This document shows positions 42,740 through 51,317 of a stretch of DNA of 64,000 nt, in pieces (the stretch's first letter is position 1; each line of letters starts with the position of its first letter). The notes beneath the pieces were generated by a model. It had not been told where the DNA came from and did not search any database. It saw only the letters and a program-made list of their open reading frames with translations. This DNA is from Dokdonia sp. 4H-3-7-5. Its GTDB lineage: Bacteria; Bacteroidota; Bacteroidia; Flavobacteriales; Flavobacteriaceae. The position numbers were made by a program, and so were the translations under genes. The stretch covers positions 248,001 to 312,000 of the forward strand of contig NC_015496.1 in NCBI RefSeq assembly GCF_000212355.1, in the 5' to 3' direction.

Positions 42740-44188
42740 ATGAAAAATATATACACAATACTTTTACTTCTTGCACTTCTAAGTTGTTCCGAAAAAAAGT
42801 TAAGCACTCCCTACGAGCCTCTAGTCACCAATAAAGATGCAATTGAAAAGAGAAATGAGGTATTTATAAAAGTACATGACAGTGTGGATTCTTTCTTTAC
42901 AAATTTAACGCTGGATGAGATGCAAGCTATGCCTGACATTTTATACCTAGGCAAAAAGGAGAATAAGTCATCTATAACAATTCCTACAGACACTACAGTT
43001 TATATAATAGGTGGAGACCCTTTCATTTCAATATTTTACAAACTTGAAATTGATAAAGGCGACAGCATTTTAATTGACGTGGAAAACTTAAAAGTCAACT
43101 CCTCTAAGCAAGTTCAATATCCAGTCTTTACACACTTAAATAGTGATAAACCATGGAGCGAAACTAACTTTGATTATCTTCTGTTCAAGCAAAATCTAAA
43201 TAGTGAGGCAATCGTAATCGACGAAGATAAATTTCAAAACAAAGAGTTCTCAATAAAACAAATACATGAAAACTCAAACTTGCTATTGGATAGTCTAAAA
43301 GCTATTAATAGTATCTCAGATGAGTTCTACAGAAGTACAAAGCTTGACCAGCAACTTAAGTACGCAACATCGAAAGTAAGAGAAGCTAGAAAGCAGCATT
43401 TACAATTGGATATTGATACTTTAGATATAAAAATAAATAGTGAAGAATTATTTGAACGCAATGAATACGTAAGTTTTTTAAAAGCTTTGGTGTTATATAA
43501 ATATTTTCAAACCGATAAAAGAGTTTCAAACACTGTACAATTTGATGTTGTTACTAAAGAAACAAAGCTATTTAATCAGTCAACAAAAGAAATGTTACTA
43601 AGCGCTTATCTTAAAAGCATTTATTTTTTAGAAAAATCAAAGTTTGACAATTATTTAGAAAAGTTTTACACTTTAAATACTAGCAATAAGTTGGAAGACA
43701 AATGGAAGACAATTGTCGAAAATCAACAAGAAAACATTGAGAAATTAGACATAAATGATCGTACTATTGGGGTTTTATCAAATTTAGTAAATGACAACCA
43801 ATTGACATTTGAGGAGATTCTTTTAAGAGAAAAAGGAAAAATAGTGCTAGTTGATTTTTGGGCAAGTTGGTGTGCACCTTGTAGAAAAGAAATGCCATTT
43901 TTAGAAGATTTAAAAACAAGATTTGATAAAACAGAATTTGAAATTATTCAAATTTCAATTGACAAAGAATACGCAGCTTGGCTTCGAGCAAGTACATTAG
44001 AAAATCTATCAACTGAAGAGAATAATTATATAATTGCCAACTGGAAAAAGTCAAAACTATATAATAATTACAATATAAAGACAATACCACGGTATCTGCT
44101 TTTTGATAAATTTGGAAAAATCATTGATGACAATGCCCCAAGACCAAGTGATAATGAACTTGCATCCTTGATTATAGCTAACTTATAA
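42740..44188 (+). CDS. Thioredoxin-like (TlpA/ResA type) lipoprotein
   Basis: 482 aa from ATG 42740 (lipoprotein signal MKNIYTILLLLALLSC); an upstream TTG extension is rejected. Residues about 20-350 are a charged, helical region of unknown fold. The C-terminal 130 residues are a thioredoxin domain with KIVLVDFWASWCAPCRKEMP (CxxC redox pair), the cis-Pro loop KTIPRYLLFDKFGKI and DNAPRPSDNELA. This layout is common in Bacteroidetes periplasmic thiol-disulfide proteins. The reduction partner is unknown. Confidence 0.85.
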   Translation: MKNIYTILLLLALLSCSEKKLSTPYEPLVTNKDAIEKRNEVFIKVHDSVDSFFTNLTLDEMQAMPDILYLGKKENKSSITIPTDTTVYIIGGDPFISIFYKLEIDKGDSILIDVENLKVNSSKQVQYPVFTHLNSDKPWSETNFDYLLFKQNLNSEAIVIDEDKFQNKEFSIKQIHENSNLLLDSLKAINSISDEFYRSTKLDQQLKYATSKVREARKQHLQLDIDTLDIKINSEELFERNEYVSFLKALVLYKYFQTDKRVSNTVQFDVVTKETKLFNQSTKEMLLSAYLKSIYFLEKSKFDNYLEKFYTLNTSNKLEDKWKTIVENQQENIEKLDINDRTIGVLSNLVNDNQLTFEEILLREKGKIVLVDFWASWCAPCRKEMPFLEDLKTRFDKTEFEIIQISIDKEYAAWLRASTLENLSTEENNYIIANWKKSKLYNNYNIKTIPRYLLFDKFGKIIDDNAPRPSDNELASLIIANL

Positions 44189-44384
44189 GAAATACCATTA
44201 ATACTTATAAACTCCGCAGTTGCACGGTGTACTTCATAATCAGGATTCTGACACACCATTATCAACCTAACTAATAAAGAGTAATGTGACTAAAAAGGAA
44301 TTGGGACTATAAAAACAAAATCAACCCTGCTTCATTTCCGTAAATTCAACCCAACTTTTGATTTTCTAAGCTTTGGAGCAATTC

Positions 44385-44404
44385 CCTATTTTCGCGAAAG
44401 CGTA
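44385..44404. repeat. Dispersed palindrome, right half plus core, intergenic
   Basis: CCTATTTTCGCGAAAGCGTA, identical over 20 bases to the copy at 44976-44995. It ends 38 bases before the ATG of the 44443 gene. Confidence 0.75.
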
Positions 44405-44442
44405 AACAACTATCATAAACAATAAATCACCTCATTTCCTCA

Positions 44443-44940
44443 ATGAAAAATTCCCTAAAAACAATATTTCTTCTTGTAACCTTATTTGCATTTCACACTG
44501 CCACTGGACAAGAAAATTTTGAAAAAACAACACTAGTCAAGAACATCTTCTCTGCGCTGAAAAGCCAAGATGATACAAAGGTCATTGAAAGTCTGGCTAC
44601 CAAAGATGACATCTTATACCTCATCCCTATTGTACAAGCAAATTCTAGCGAAAAAATACCTGAAGTAGCAACCATAATAGCCAATTTTAAAACAGAAGCA
44701 GCCAAGGATTTTAAAGAAGTACTGAGAAAGGGATCCGCCTTTAAGGTGCAATGGGAAGATATGCAGTTACAGACCGTACGTTATGAACCTCAACCAGACG
44801 ATAATATCGCTATTGAGAAGGGACATATCATTCTAGTATGTAGTAGTAATGACGTTAACTTTGAAGTGATTTTAAGAAAATCTATCAAAATAAAAGACCA
44901 CTGGCGATTAATGGATAGAATGAAGTTTAGACTGCTGTAA
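44443..44940 (+). CDS. Secreted protein of unknown function
   Basis: 165 aa with a signal peptide (MKNSLKTIFLLVTLFAFHTA, cut near TGQ). The mature part starts with helices (LVKNIFSALKSQDDTKVIES) and ends in strands (GHIILVCSSNDVNFEVILRK, DHWRLMDRMKFRLL), a layout like NTF2-type or SnoaL-like small domains. No active-site signature is visible. A palindrome half-copy lies just upstream in the promoter region. Confidence 0.65.
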   Translation: MKNSLKTIFLLVTLFAFHTATGQENFEKTTLVKNIFSALKSQDDTKVIESLATKDDILYLIPIVQANSSEKIPEVATIIANFKTEAAKDFKEVLRKGSAFKVQWEDMQLQTVRYEPQPDDNIAIEKGHIILVCSSNDVNFEVILRKSIKIKDHWRLMDRMKFRLL

Positions 44941-44975
44941 TTACATAAATGCCTTAACAAAGATTTAATCGAAAT

Positions 44976-44995
44976 CCTATTTTCGCGAAAGCGTA
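44976..44995. repeat. Dispersed palindrome, right half plus core, upstream of the pterin dehydratase
   Basis: CCTATTTTCGCGAAAGCGTA, a duplicate of the copy at 44385-44404. It ends 37 bases before the ATG at 45033 and sits just upstream of a TATCTTTA (-7-like) box at 45002-45009, i.e. in the -33 region. Confidence 0.78.
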
Positions 44996-45032
44996 ATTAT
45001 CTATCTTTATCTAGCACTTTAAAAACAAGCAT

Positions 45033-45314
45033 ATGAAACTTACAGACGATCAAATCAACAATAGACTAGAAGATTTTCCAGACTGGGAGTATGACGATAA
45101 CGCGATACACACCACGATTGAGTTTGAAAACTTCCGCGAGGTGTTTGCAACCATGACGCGTATTGCCTTTGAGTGTGAGAAAATGGATCACCACCCTACC
45201 TGGACAAACACGTATAATGAGCTAGAAATCTCTCTTAACACACACGATGCAGATGGTGTGACAGAAAAGGATTTTGACCTTGCAGCGGCTATAGATGATA
45301 TTTTAGGCGCATAA
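45033..45314 (+). CDS. Pterin-4a-carbinolamine dehydratase
   Basis: 93 aa, the full length of the family. It dehydrates 4a-hydroxytetrahydropterin, recycling pterin cofactor for aromatic amino-acid hydroxylases. Active-site signature ECEKMDHHPTWTNTYNELEI (E-K-x2-HHP with the second His downstream), preceded by FREVFATMTRIAF. An amino-acid hydroxylase gene is not in the window, so the partner enzyme lies elsewhere. A terminator follows. Confidence 0.93.
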   Translation: MKLTDDQINNRLEDFPDWEYDDNAIHTTIEFENFREVFATMTRIAFECEKMDHHPTWTNTYNELEISLNTHDADGVTEKDFDLAAAIDDILGA

Positions 45315-45358
45315 AGGACTATAAATTTTAAAGAAATCAACCGATTTCATATTTTTAC

Positions 45359-45392
45359 CGCGGTCAATACTATTTGTATTGATCGCGTTTTT
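45359..45392 (+). terminator. Terminator of the pterin dehydratase gene
   Basis: CGCGGTCAATAC pairs with GTATTGATCGCG (one G-T pair) around TATTT, followed by five T. Confidence 0.85.
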
Positions 45393-45454
45393 AATTACAC
45401 TATTATTAAAAAAGAGATTTTTGCTTACGCGAAAATATCTATTACTTTATAAAC

Positions 45455-46183
45455 ATGGGAAGAGCATTTGAGTTTAGAAAAGCACGTAAAATGAAGCGCT
45501 GGAGCGCAATGTCTAAGGCATTTACACGCATAGGTAAGGATATTGTAATGGCCGTTAAAGAAGGTGGTCCAGATCCAGACTCAAACTCGAGACTACGTGC
45601 GGTAATACAGAATGCTAAGGCGGTAAATATGCCTAAGGATAACGTAGAACGTGCCATTAAAAGAGCGTCAGATAAGAGCCAAGGCGACTACAAGGAAGTA
45701 ATCTTTGAAGGATATGCACAACATGGTATCGCCATACTTGTAGAAACCGCTACAGATAACAACACACGTACGGTGGCAAATGTGAGAGCTGCTTTTAATA
45801 AATGTGACGGTAACCTAGGTACTTCTGGATCTGTAGTATTTATGTTTGACCACACTTGTACCTTCCGCGTGAATGCAGAGGGACAAGATGTAGAAGAGAT
45901 AGAACTTGAGTTTATAGACTTTGGTGCCGAAGAAGTTTTTGAAGACGAAGACGGGATACATATCTATGCGCCTTTCGAAAGCTACGGAGCGATACAAAGC
46001 GCCCTTGAAGAAAAAGGGATTGAGATCTTAGAATCTGGTTTTGACCGTATACCACAAGTAACGAAGCAACTTACTCCAGAGGAAGAGGCAGACGTAAACA
46101 AGCTTATCGATAAGCTTGATGAAGATGATGATGTGCAGAATGTATTCTCTACTATGCAAGCAAATGCGGAGGAAGAGGAATAA
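45455..46183 (+). CDS. YebC/PmpR (TACO1) family protein
   Basis: 242 aa. It starts MGRAFEFRKARKMKRWSAMS, then SKAFTRIGKDIVMAVKEGGP, NAKAVNMPKDNVERAIKRAS and FEGYAQHGIAILVETATDNN, all conserved in YebC. It is described as a transcription regulator, and the family has more recently been tied to relief of ribosome stalling at proline stretches; which applies here is not visible. The length fits. A degenerate palindrome copy (TTACGCGAAAA, near 45425) lies 25 bases before the start. Confidence 0.93.
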   Translation: MGRAFEFRKARKMKRWSAMSKAFTRIGKDIVMAVKEGGPDPDSNSRLRAVIQNAKAVNMPKDNVERAIKRASDKSQGDYKEVIFEGYAQHGIAILVETATDNNTRTVANVRAAFNKCDGNLGTSGSVVFMFDHTCTFRVNAEGQDVEEIELEFIDFGAEEVFEDEDGIHIYAPFESYGAIQSALEEKGIEILESGFDRIPQVTKQLTPEEEADVNKLIDKLDEDDDVQNVFSTMQANAEEEE

Positions 46184-46200
46184 AAAACTAGAACGCATAA

Positions 46201-46232
46201 AAAAACCCTCAAGAAATATCTTGAGGGTTTTT
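46201..46232. terminator. Bidirectional terminator between convergent genes
   Basis: AAAAACCCTCAAGA pairs with TCTTGAGGGTTTTT around AATA. It ends both the YebC gene and the convergent lipoprotein gene. Confidence 0.88.
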
Positions 46233-46251
46233 TATTGGAATTATGTGATTA

Positions 46252-47277
46252 CTATTCTTGGTATAAATACAAAGATGAAGCTCCAGCTAATTCATTGTTT
46301 ACTGCTGGTGCAAGGTCTCCTCCTGCTTGTACGCTTGCAAATGCTAGTACTCTTCCTCCTCCATTTGCTCTCTCTGCAATATATACGATATCGTTTACTG
46401 CGTCATACTCTGCACTAATTGGATTTCCTAAGAACGTAGCTGCTCCTGCAACTCTTACTTGGTTTCCAGCTACGGCTAGTGTTTCACCATTTTCAACAGC
46501 GTCAAATTTTGAAGCAAAGTTTGAAATAACGTGGAAACCACCATCTGAATCAACACCTGCATCTCCAATATCTGTAAGAATCATTGTACCATCAGTTTCT
46601 GCAATACCGTGTGTTCTTACAATTCCTTCTATAGTAATTCTCTTACTCGCTGAAACAGTTGCATCTGCACTGTTATCTAAAAAGTCTTCAAATTCTGCTA
46701 CATCAGATGTTTTATCAACTACTGCATATAGAGAAGATCCCACAAACTCAATTCCCCATAAAGCAAATTCAGTTGTTACCGTGTTTCTCAATGTAAAGTT
46801 TCCTCCAGATTTTTGGAAGATAAAGATTCTACCGTCTGCTGTATCTGGATCTCCATCTACATCTGCATTGTCTGAAACTACGTAGAAATCACCACTTACG
46901 GCAAGATCACGTGGGCTTACTAATACTGCACTACTACTTACTGTTGCAGTAAGGTTTACTCCTGCAGTAGAAAGTAGTACGTTTCCGTAAGCGTTTAATT
47001 GTAGTCCTGATCTAGATGCCTGAGTTACCTCATCACTAGAACCATCATAATAGATACCTTCTGCATCTGTAGAAACTGTTCCAAAGCTAGCAGCTGTAAT
47101 ATTTGATGTATCTCTCACATCATACACCGTTACATCACCATCACTATTACTTGATGCATAAAGTTCTGCACGTGAGTCTGCAGTTACAACAGTTGTTCCT
47201 CCTTCATCGTCAGATGAACAGCTTGCAGCTACTAATGCTGCTCCTAAAAGTAATCCACAAATTTTTATTGATTTCAT
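46252..47277 (-). CDS. Beta-propeller-like lipoprotein
   Basis: 341 aa. The lipoprotein signal is MKSIKICGLLLGAALVAASC (Cys at 20), followed by SSDDEGG. The mature protein has propeller-like repeats: ELYASSNSDGDVTVYDVRDT, AEGIYYDGSSDEV, VSPRDLAVSGDFYVVSDNAD, FALWGIEFVGSSLYAVVD, ISAEYDAVNDIVYIAERANG. Asp/Gly-rich loops may bind calcium. Such proteins are often induced surface lipoproteins; no substrate or partner can be named. It is monocistronic. Confidence 0.75.
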   Translation of the reverse strand: MKSIKICGLLLGAALVAASCSSDDEGGTTVVTADSRAELYASSNSDGDVTVYDVRDTSNITAASFGTVSTDAEGIYYDGSSDEVTQASRSGLQLNAYGNVLLSTAGVNLTATVSSSAVLVSPRDLAVSGDFYVVSDNADVDGDPDTADGRIFIFQKSGGNFTLRNTVTTEFALWGIEFVGSSLYAVVDKTSDVAEFEDFLDNSADATVSASKRITIEGIVRTHGIAETDGTMILTDIGDAGVDSDGGFHVISNFASKFDAVENGETLAVAGNQVRVAGAATFLGNPISAEYDAVNDIVYIAERANGGGRVLAFASVQAGGDLAPAVNNELAGASSLYLYQE

Positions 47278-47878
47278 AAACGTAATTTTTAAAGTTAAAT
47301 TGATTATTGTTCTGCATATGTACGTTGAAAAAAGGTTGAAAGGTTTTCTAGGAATACGAGATTAACACAGTTTAACGATTAACACACCTATTTGGCTGTC
47401 ATTTAACGAGCGCAAAATTTATTTATTAACAATAATTTTATGAATATGGCCTCCTCATTATTAAGAATATAGCGACCCGTATTTGAGCGCCCAAATATTA
47501 CTAACAACAATAAATAGTTAATTTTTTGTTAATTACTTGACAGGCTATTTCACCAATTAAAATTTGAGTTTATGTTTGCCGCGCAAAATAAGTTCGTTCA
47601 ATCGAGCTTATTGCCTACTCTAAAATGAAAAACGATTTCATATTCGGGCTTAGGATGATCACAAAGTCTAATCCAAAAGCTGCCCAAAGATTTGGGAACC
47701 GAATGTTATGGCCGGCTTGTAACATCAATATCGCTATAAAGCGTTTAGAAGAATTTGCATTCTCTCCATTTACTGTATTTATTTTCCGCATCTGAGGTTC
47801 ATAGAATTAACTTTTTCTTAAAGGGAATATCTCCCTCATTTCTATACCTTTTATACCTTACACATTTAAAACTAATTA
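47278..47878. promoter_or_regulatory. Long upstream region of the arginine decarboxylase gene with hairpins
   Basis: 601 bases. A -7-like TATGTTTG lies at 47571-47578. Just after it AATAAGTTCG (47587-47596) pairs with CGAGCTTATT (47603-47612, one G-T). A second small hairpin CCCAAAGATTTGGG follows near 47681. If transcription starts near 47583 the leader of speA would be about 295 bases. It also contains an unassigned 56-codon frame (47625-47795). No known riboswitch was recognised. Confidence 0.4.
47625..47795 (+). CDS. Possible 56-aa leader peptide or small protein
   Basis: ATG 47625 to TGA 47795. The product starts MKNDFIFGLRMITKSNPKAA and is basic with three Phe near the end (FAFSPFTVFIFRI). 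It lies directly after the hairpin in the speA leader. No family was recognised and no coding bias was tested, so this may be a chance frame. Confidence 0.25.
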   Translation: MKNDFIFGLRMITKSNPKAAQRFGNRMLWPACNINIAIKRLEEFAFSPFTVFIFRI

Positions 47879-49270
47879 ATGAAGACCAAGTACATTGATC
47901 TCATCGAGCAGACGTATTATTTCCCACAAGAGGAATTTAACCTTAATAAAAACCACTTAGAGTTTCATGGCATAGACCTTATGAAACTTGTAGAGCAATA
48001 CGGTGCACCACTTAAGTTTACTTATTTACCTAAAATCTCTGATAACATACAGCGAGCAAAAAAATGGTTTGCAGATGCTATCCAGGCAAATGGTTATGAA
48101 GGAAGTTATAACTATTGCTACTGTACAAAAAGCTCACACTTTAAGCACGTGCTTAACGAAGCACTTTCTAATGATATACATATCGAGACTTCGTCTGCAT
48201 TTGATATAGATATTGTAGAGAGTTTAAAAGCTGCGGGAAAAATCACAGACGATACATACGTAATAAGCAATGGGTTTAAACGTGAGAGGTATGTAGAAAA
48301 CATTGCTCGTCTTATTAATAACGGGCATAAAAATGCAATTCCGGTAATTGACAATTACGAAGAGATTGACCTTCTAAGCAACCAGATTAATGGCAAATTT
48401 AAGGTAGGAATTCGTATAGCATCTGAGGAGGAGCCTAAGTTTGAATTCTATACTTCAAGACTTGGAATAGGTTACAAAAACATCGTTCCATTCTTTAATA
48501 ACCAGATTAAAAATAACGAGAAGGTTGAGCTTAAAATGCTTCACTTCTTTATTAACACAGGGATACGCGACACGGCTTATTACTGGAACGAGCTCATGAA
48601 GTGTATCAAAGTGTACATCAATCTTAAAAAGATTTGTCCGTCACTTGATAGCCTAAACATAGGTGGAGGTTTCCCTATAAAGAACTCACTTGCTTTTGAG
48701 TATGATTATGCATACATGATTAATGAAATCATCGCACAGATCAAACAAGCTTGTGATGATGCAGATGTAAAGGTGCCTAACATTTTTACAGAATTTGGCA
48801 GCTTTACCGTTGGCGAAAGCGGCGGAGCTATTTATGAAGTACTGTACCAGAAGCAACAAAACGACCGTGAAAAGTGGAACATGATAAACTCTTCATTTAT
48901 CACAACATTACCAGATACTTGGGCTATAAACAAACGTTTTATCATGCTAGCCGTAAACCGCTGGAATGAGGAATATGAGCGTGTTTTATTAGGTGGTCTT
49001 ACCTGCGATAGTGATGACTACTATAACAGTGAGCAGCACATGAACGCGATTTATATGCCTAAGTATAAAAAAGATAAACCACTTTACATTGGTTTCTTTA
49101 ATACAGGAGCATATCAAGAGTCTATAGGAGGTTTTGGCGGACTGCAACACTGCCTTGTTCCTTCTCCTAAGCACATCCTCATTGACCGCAATGAAGATGG
49201 AGAGATTACCACAGAAATATTTGCAGAACAGCAAACGAGTGAGCAATTATTAGGTATCTTAGGGTATTAA
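47879..49270 (+). CDS. speA: Arginine decarboxylase (PLP-dependent)
   Basis: 463 aa. It converts arginine to agmatine, the first step of polyamine synthesis here. It is an alanine-racemase-fold PLP decarboxylase: PLP Lys region YNYCYCTKSSHFKHV at about 80, IETSSAFDIDIV, FKVGIRIASEEEPKFEFYTS, the Gly-rich phosphate site LNIGGGFPI, and GLTCDSDD with the active-site Cys. It is shorter than E. coli SpeA (about 630) and is of the type usual in Bacteroidetes. It is followed by agmatinase and a DHS-like gene. Confidence 0.88.
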   Translation: MKTKYIDLIEQTYYFPQEEFNLNKNHLEFHGIDLMKLVEQYGAPLKFTYLPKISDNIQRAKKWFADAIQANGYEGSYNYCYCTKSSHFKHVLNEALSNDIHIETSSAFDIDIVESLKAAGKITDDTYVISNGFKRERYVENIARLINNGHKNAIPVIDNYEEIDLLSNQINGKFKVGIRIASEEEPKFEFYTSRLGIGYKNIVPFFNNQIKNNEKVELKMLHFFINTGIRDTAYYWNELMKCIKVYINLKKICPSLDSLNIGGGFPIKNSLAFEYDYAYMINEIIAQIKQACDDADVKVPNIFTEFGSFTVGESGGAIYEVLYQKQQNDREKWNMINSSFITTLPDTWAINKRFIMLAVNRWNEEYERVLLGGLTCDSDDYYNSEQHMNAIYMPKYKKDKPLYIGFFNTGAYQESIGGFGGLQHCLVPSPKHILIDRNEDGEITTEIFAEQQTSEQLLGILGY

Positions 49271-49271
49271 A

Positions 49272-49291
49272 TACGCTTTCGCGAAAGCAAA
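49272..49291. repeat. Dispersed palindrome between speA and speB, 18/20 match
   Basis: Begins right after the speA stop, in the 112-base gap before agmatinase. Confidence 0.88.
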
Positions 49292-49382
49292 ATAAAAAAT
49301 ATTAAATCAATTATATAACCACTAACAGTAACAACACCGAGAAAACAATATTCTCACTTTACATCTAACATCTAGTATCACC

Positions 49383-50312
49383 ATGAAAACGTACGCAGGC
49401 ATACCACAAGAATATGCAGGAGCTGAAAAAGCTAAAATTGTTTTACTTCCAGTTCCTTATGACGGAACTAGTACTTGGGGCAAAGGAGCAGACAAGGGTC
49501 CTGAAGCATTTTTACATGCTTCTGAAAATATGGAGCTTTACGACATAGAAACTGAAAGCGAAGTTTACAAACAAGGGATACACCTTGCAGATCCTATCAA
49601 AGAAAATACATCACCAGAAGCAATGGTGGAAGCTGTACACAAGATTGTAAAGAAAAACATTAAACGTAACAAGTTTGTTACCATGTTTGGTGGAGAGCAT
49701 TCTGTATCTATAGGTGCTATTCGTGCATTTAATGAAACATTTGATAATCTTACGGTATTACAACTAGATGCGCATGCAGATTTACGTGAGTCTTATGAAG
49801 GTTCTACTTGCAATCACGCTTGTGCCGTGTATGAAGCAAACCAAACTACAAATCTTGTACAAGTAGGAATACGTAGTATGGATGCCATTGAAAAAACAGT
49901 GATGAATGAAGATAATGTTTTCTTTGCTCACGAGATGGCAACAGACGATTACTGGATGGATAATGCGATTGAGGCAATGACAGAAAATGTATATGTAACA
50001 TTTGATCTAGATGCCTTTGATCCATCTGTACTTTCTGCTACTGGAACTCCAGAACCTGGAGGATTATTCTGGTATGAAACGTTAGACTTCTTACGTCGCG
50101 TGTTTGCAGAGAAGAATGTTGTAGGTTTTGATATTGTAGAGCTTTGCCCTAATGGAAATAGCAAGCCTTCTGAGTTTGCAGCGGCAAAATTATACTACAA
50201 AATGCTTAGCTATAAGTTTGAGCAAGAAGATGCTGGAGAAGAGTACGAAGTAAGCGGATTACAAGAAAAAAGCAAAAAAATTAATCAAGAAGAAGACGAT
50301 TATAATGACTAA
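49383..50312 (+). CDS. speB: Agmatinase
   Basis: 309 aa. It hydrolyses agmatine to putrescine and urea. Ureohydrolase motifs with all manganese ligands: FGGEHSVSIG, LDAHADLRESYEG, and VTFDLDAFDPS followed by GTPEPGG. The C-terminal acidic/basic tail after YKFEQE is longer than usual. It overlaps the next gene by 8 bases, showing a shared transcript. The adjacent arginine decarboxylase supports agmatine rather than arginine as the substrate. Confidence 0.93.
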   Translation: MKTYAGIPQEYAGAEKAKIVLLPVPYDGTSTWGKGADKGPEAFLHASENMELYDIETESEVYKQGIHLADPIKENTSPEAMVEAVHKIVKKNIKRNKFVTMFGGEHSVSIGAIRAFNETFDNLTVLQLDAHADLRESYEGSTCNHACAVYEANQTTNLVQVGIRSMDAIEKTVMNEDNVFFAHEMATDDYWMDNAIEAMTENVYVTFDLDAFDPSVLSATGTPEPGGLFWYETLDFLRRVFAEKNVVGFDIVELCPNGNSKPSEFAAAKLYYKMLSYKFEQEDAGEEYEVSGLQEKSKKINQEEDDYND

Positions 50313-51279
50313 TAAAGGAGCAATATCACAATTTATTGAGAAGTACTATCTACACTTTAACTCAGCTGCGCTAGTAGATGCTGCCAAAGGGTATGAAGCA
50401 CAACTAGAAAAAGGATCAAAAATGCTTGTTTCTCTTGCCGGAGCAATGAGTACTGCAGAGATAGGAAAAATCTTTGCAGAGATGATACGCCAGAAAAAAG
50501 TGCATATCATTTCTTGTACAGGTGCAAACCTTGAAGAAGATATCATGAATCTTGTGGCTCACAGTCACTACAAGCGTGTACCTAACTATAGAGATCTTAC
50601 TCCTCAAGATGAGTGGGATTTACTAGAAAAAGGACTCAACCGTGTTACAGACACATGTATTCCAGAAGAAGAAGCTTTTCGTCGTATTCAAGAGCATATC
50701 GTAAAGATATGGCAAGATGCAGAGGCTGCTGGTGAGCGTTATTTACCGCATGAGTACATGTATAAGCTGTTACTTTCTGGAGTATTAGAGCAGTACTACG
50801 AGATAGACATCAAGGATAGCTGGATGTATGCAGCTGCAGAGGCAAACTTACCTATTATCTGCCCAGGTTGGGAAGATAGTACTATGGGTAACATCTTTGC
50901 GAGCTACGTGATGAAAGGCGAACTTAAAGCTACGACTATGAAGTCTGGAATTGAGTACATGACATTCCTTGCAGACTGGTATACAGCAAACTCAGAAAAA
51001 GGAATCGGTTTCTTCCAGATAGGTGGAGGTATTGCTGGTGATTTCCCTATTTGTGTCGTGCCTATGCTTTATCAAGATATGGAGCGCACGGAAACTCCTT
51101 TCTGGAGCTATTTCTGCCAGATAAGTGACTCAACTACTAGTTATGGATCTTATTCTGGAGCGGTACCTAATGAAAAAATCACTTGGGGAAAACTAGATAT
51201 GGATACTCCTAAATTTATCATTGAGAGTGATGCGACTATTGTAGCGCCATTAATCTTTGCTTACCTCTTAGATATGTAA
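50305..51279 (+). CDS. Deoxyhypusine synthase-like protein, probable homospermidine synthase
   Basis: 324 aa. Clear DHS family: LVSLAGAMSTAEIGKIFAEM, ISCTGANLEEDIMNL, PIICPGWEDSTMGNIF, FFQIGGGIAGDFPI, WGKLDMDTPKFIIESDATIV. Eukaryotic DHS modifies eIF5A, which bacteria lack, so a small-molecule polyamine reaction is likely. Flavobacteria commonly contain homospermidine, and the gene overlaps agmatinase, which would make putrescine. The catalytic Lys of human DHS (GGGVVKHH) is replaced here: the sequence is GGGIAGDF. The mechanism or substrate may therefore differ from classical DHS. Confidence 0.8.
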   Translation: MTNKGAISQFIEKYYLHFNSAALVDAAKGYEAQLEKGSKMLVSLAGAMSTAEIGKIFAEMIRQKKVHIISCTGANLEEDIMNLVAHSHYKRVPNYRDLTPQDEWDLLEKGLNRVTDTCIPEEEAFRRIQEHIVKIWQDAEAAGERYLPHEYMYKLLLSGVLEQYYEIDIKDSWMYAAAEANLPIICPGWEDSTMGNIFASYVMKGELKATTMKSGIEYMTFLADWYTANSEKGIGFFQIGGGIAGDFPICVVPMLYQDMERTETPFWSYFCQISDSTTSYGSYSGAVPNEKITWGKLDMDTPKFIIESDATIVAPLIFAYLLDM

Positions 51280-51317
51280 ATAAGGTGTCTCAACACATCT
51301 TTAATAATAAACGCATA

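Noticed and set aside
46235-46885. 216-codon plus-strand frame
   Set aside because: It is antisense to the beta-propeller-like lipoprotein gene, which has a signal, composition and terminator that fit; the antisense product is Ser/Pro/Ala-rich with no family.
47537-47560. Sigma70-like promoter TTGACA before speA
   Set aside because: The -10 spacing (15 bases to TAAAAT) is poor, and this phylum uses TAnnTTTG boxes.
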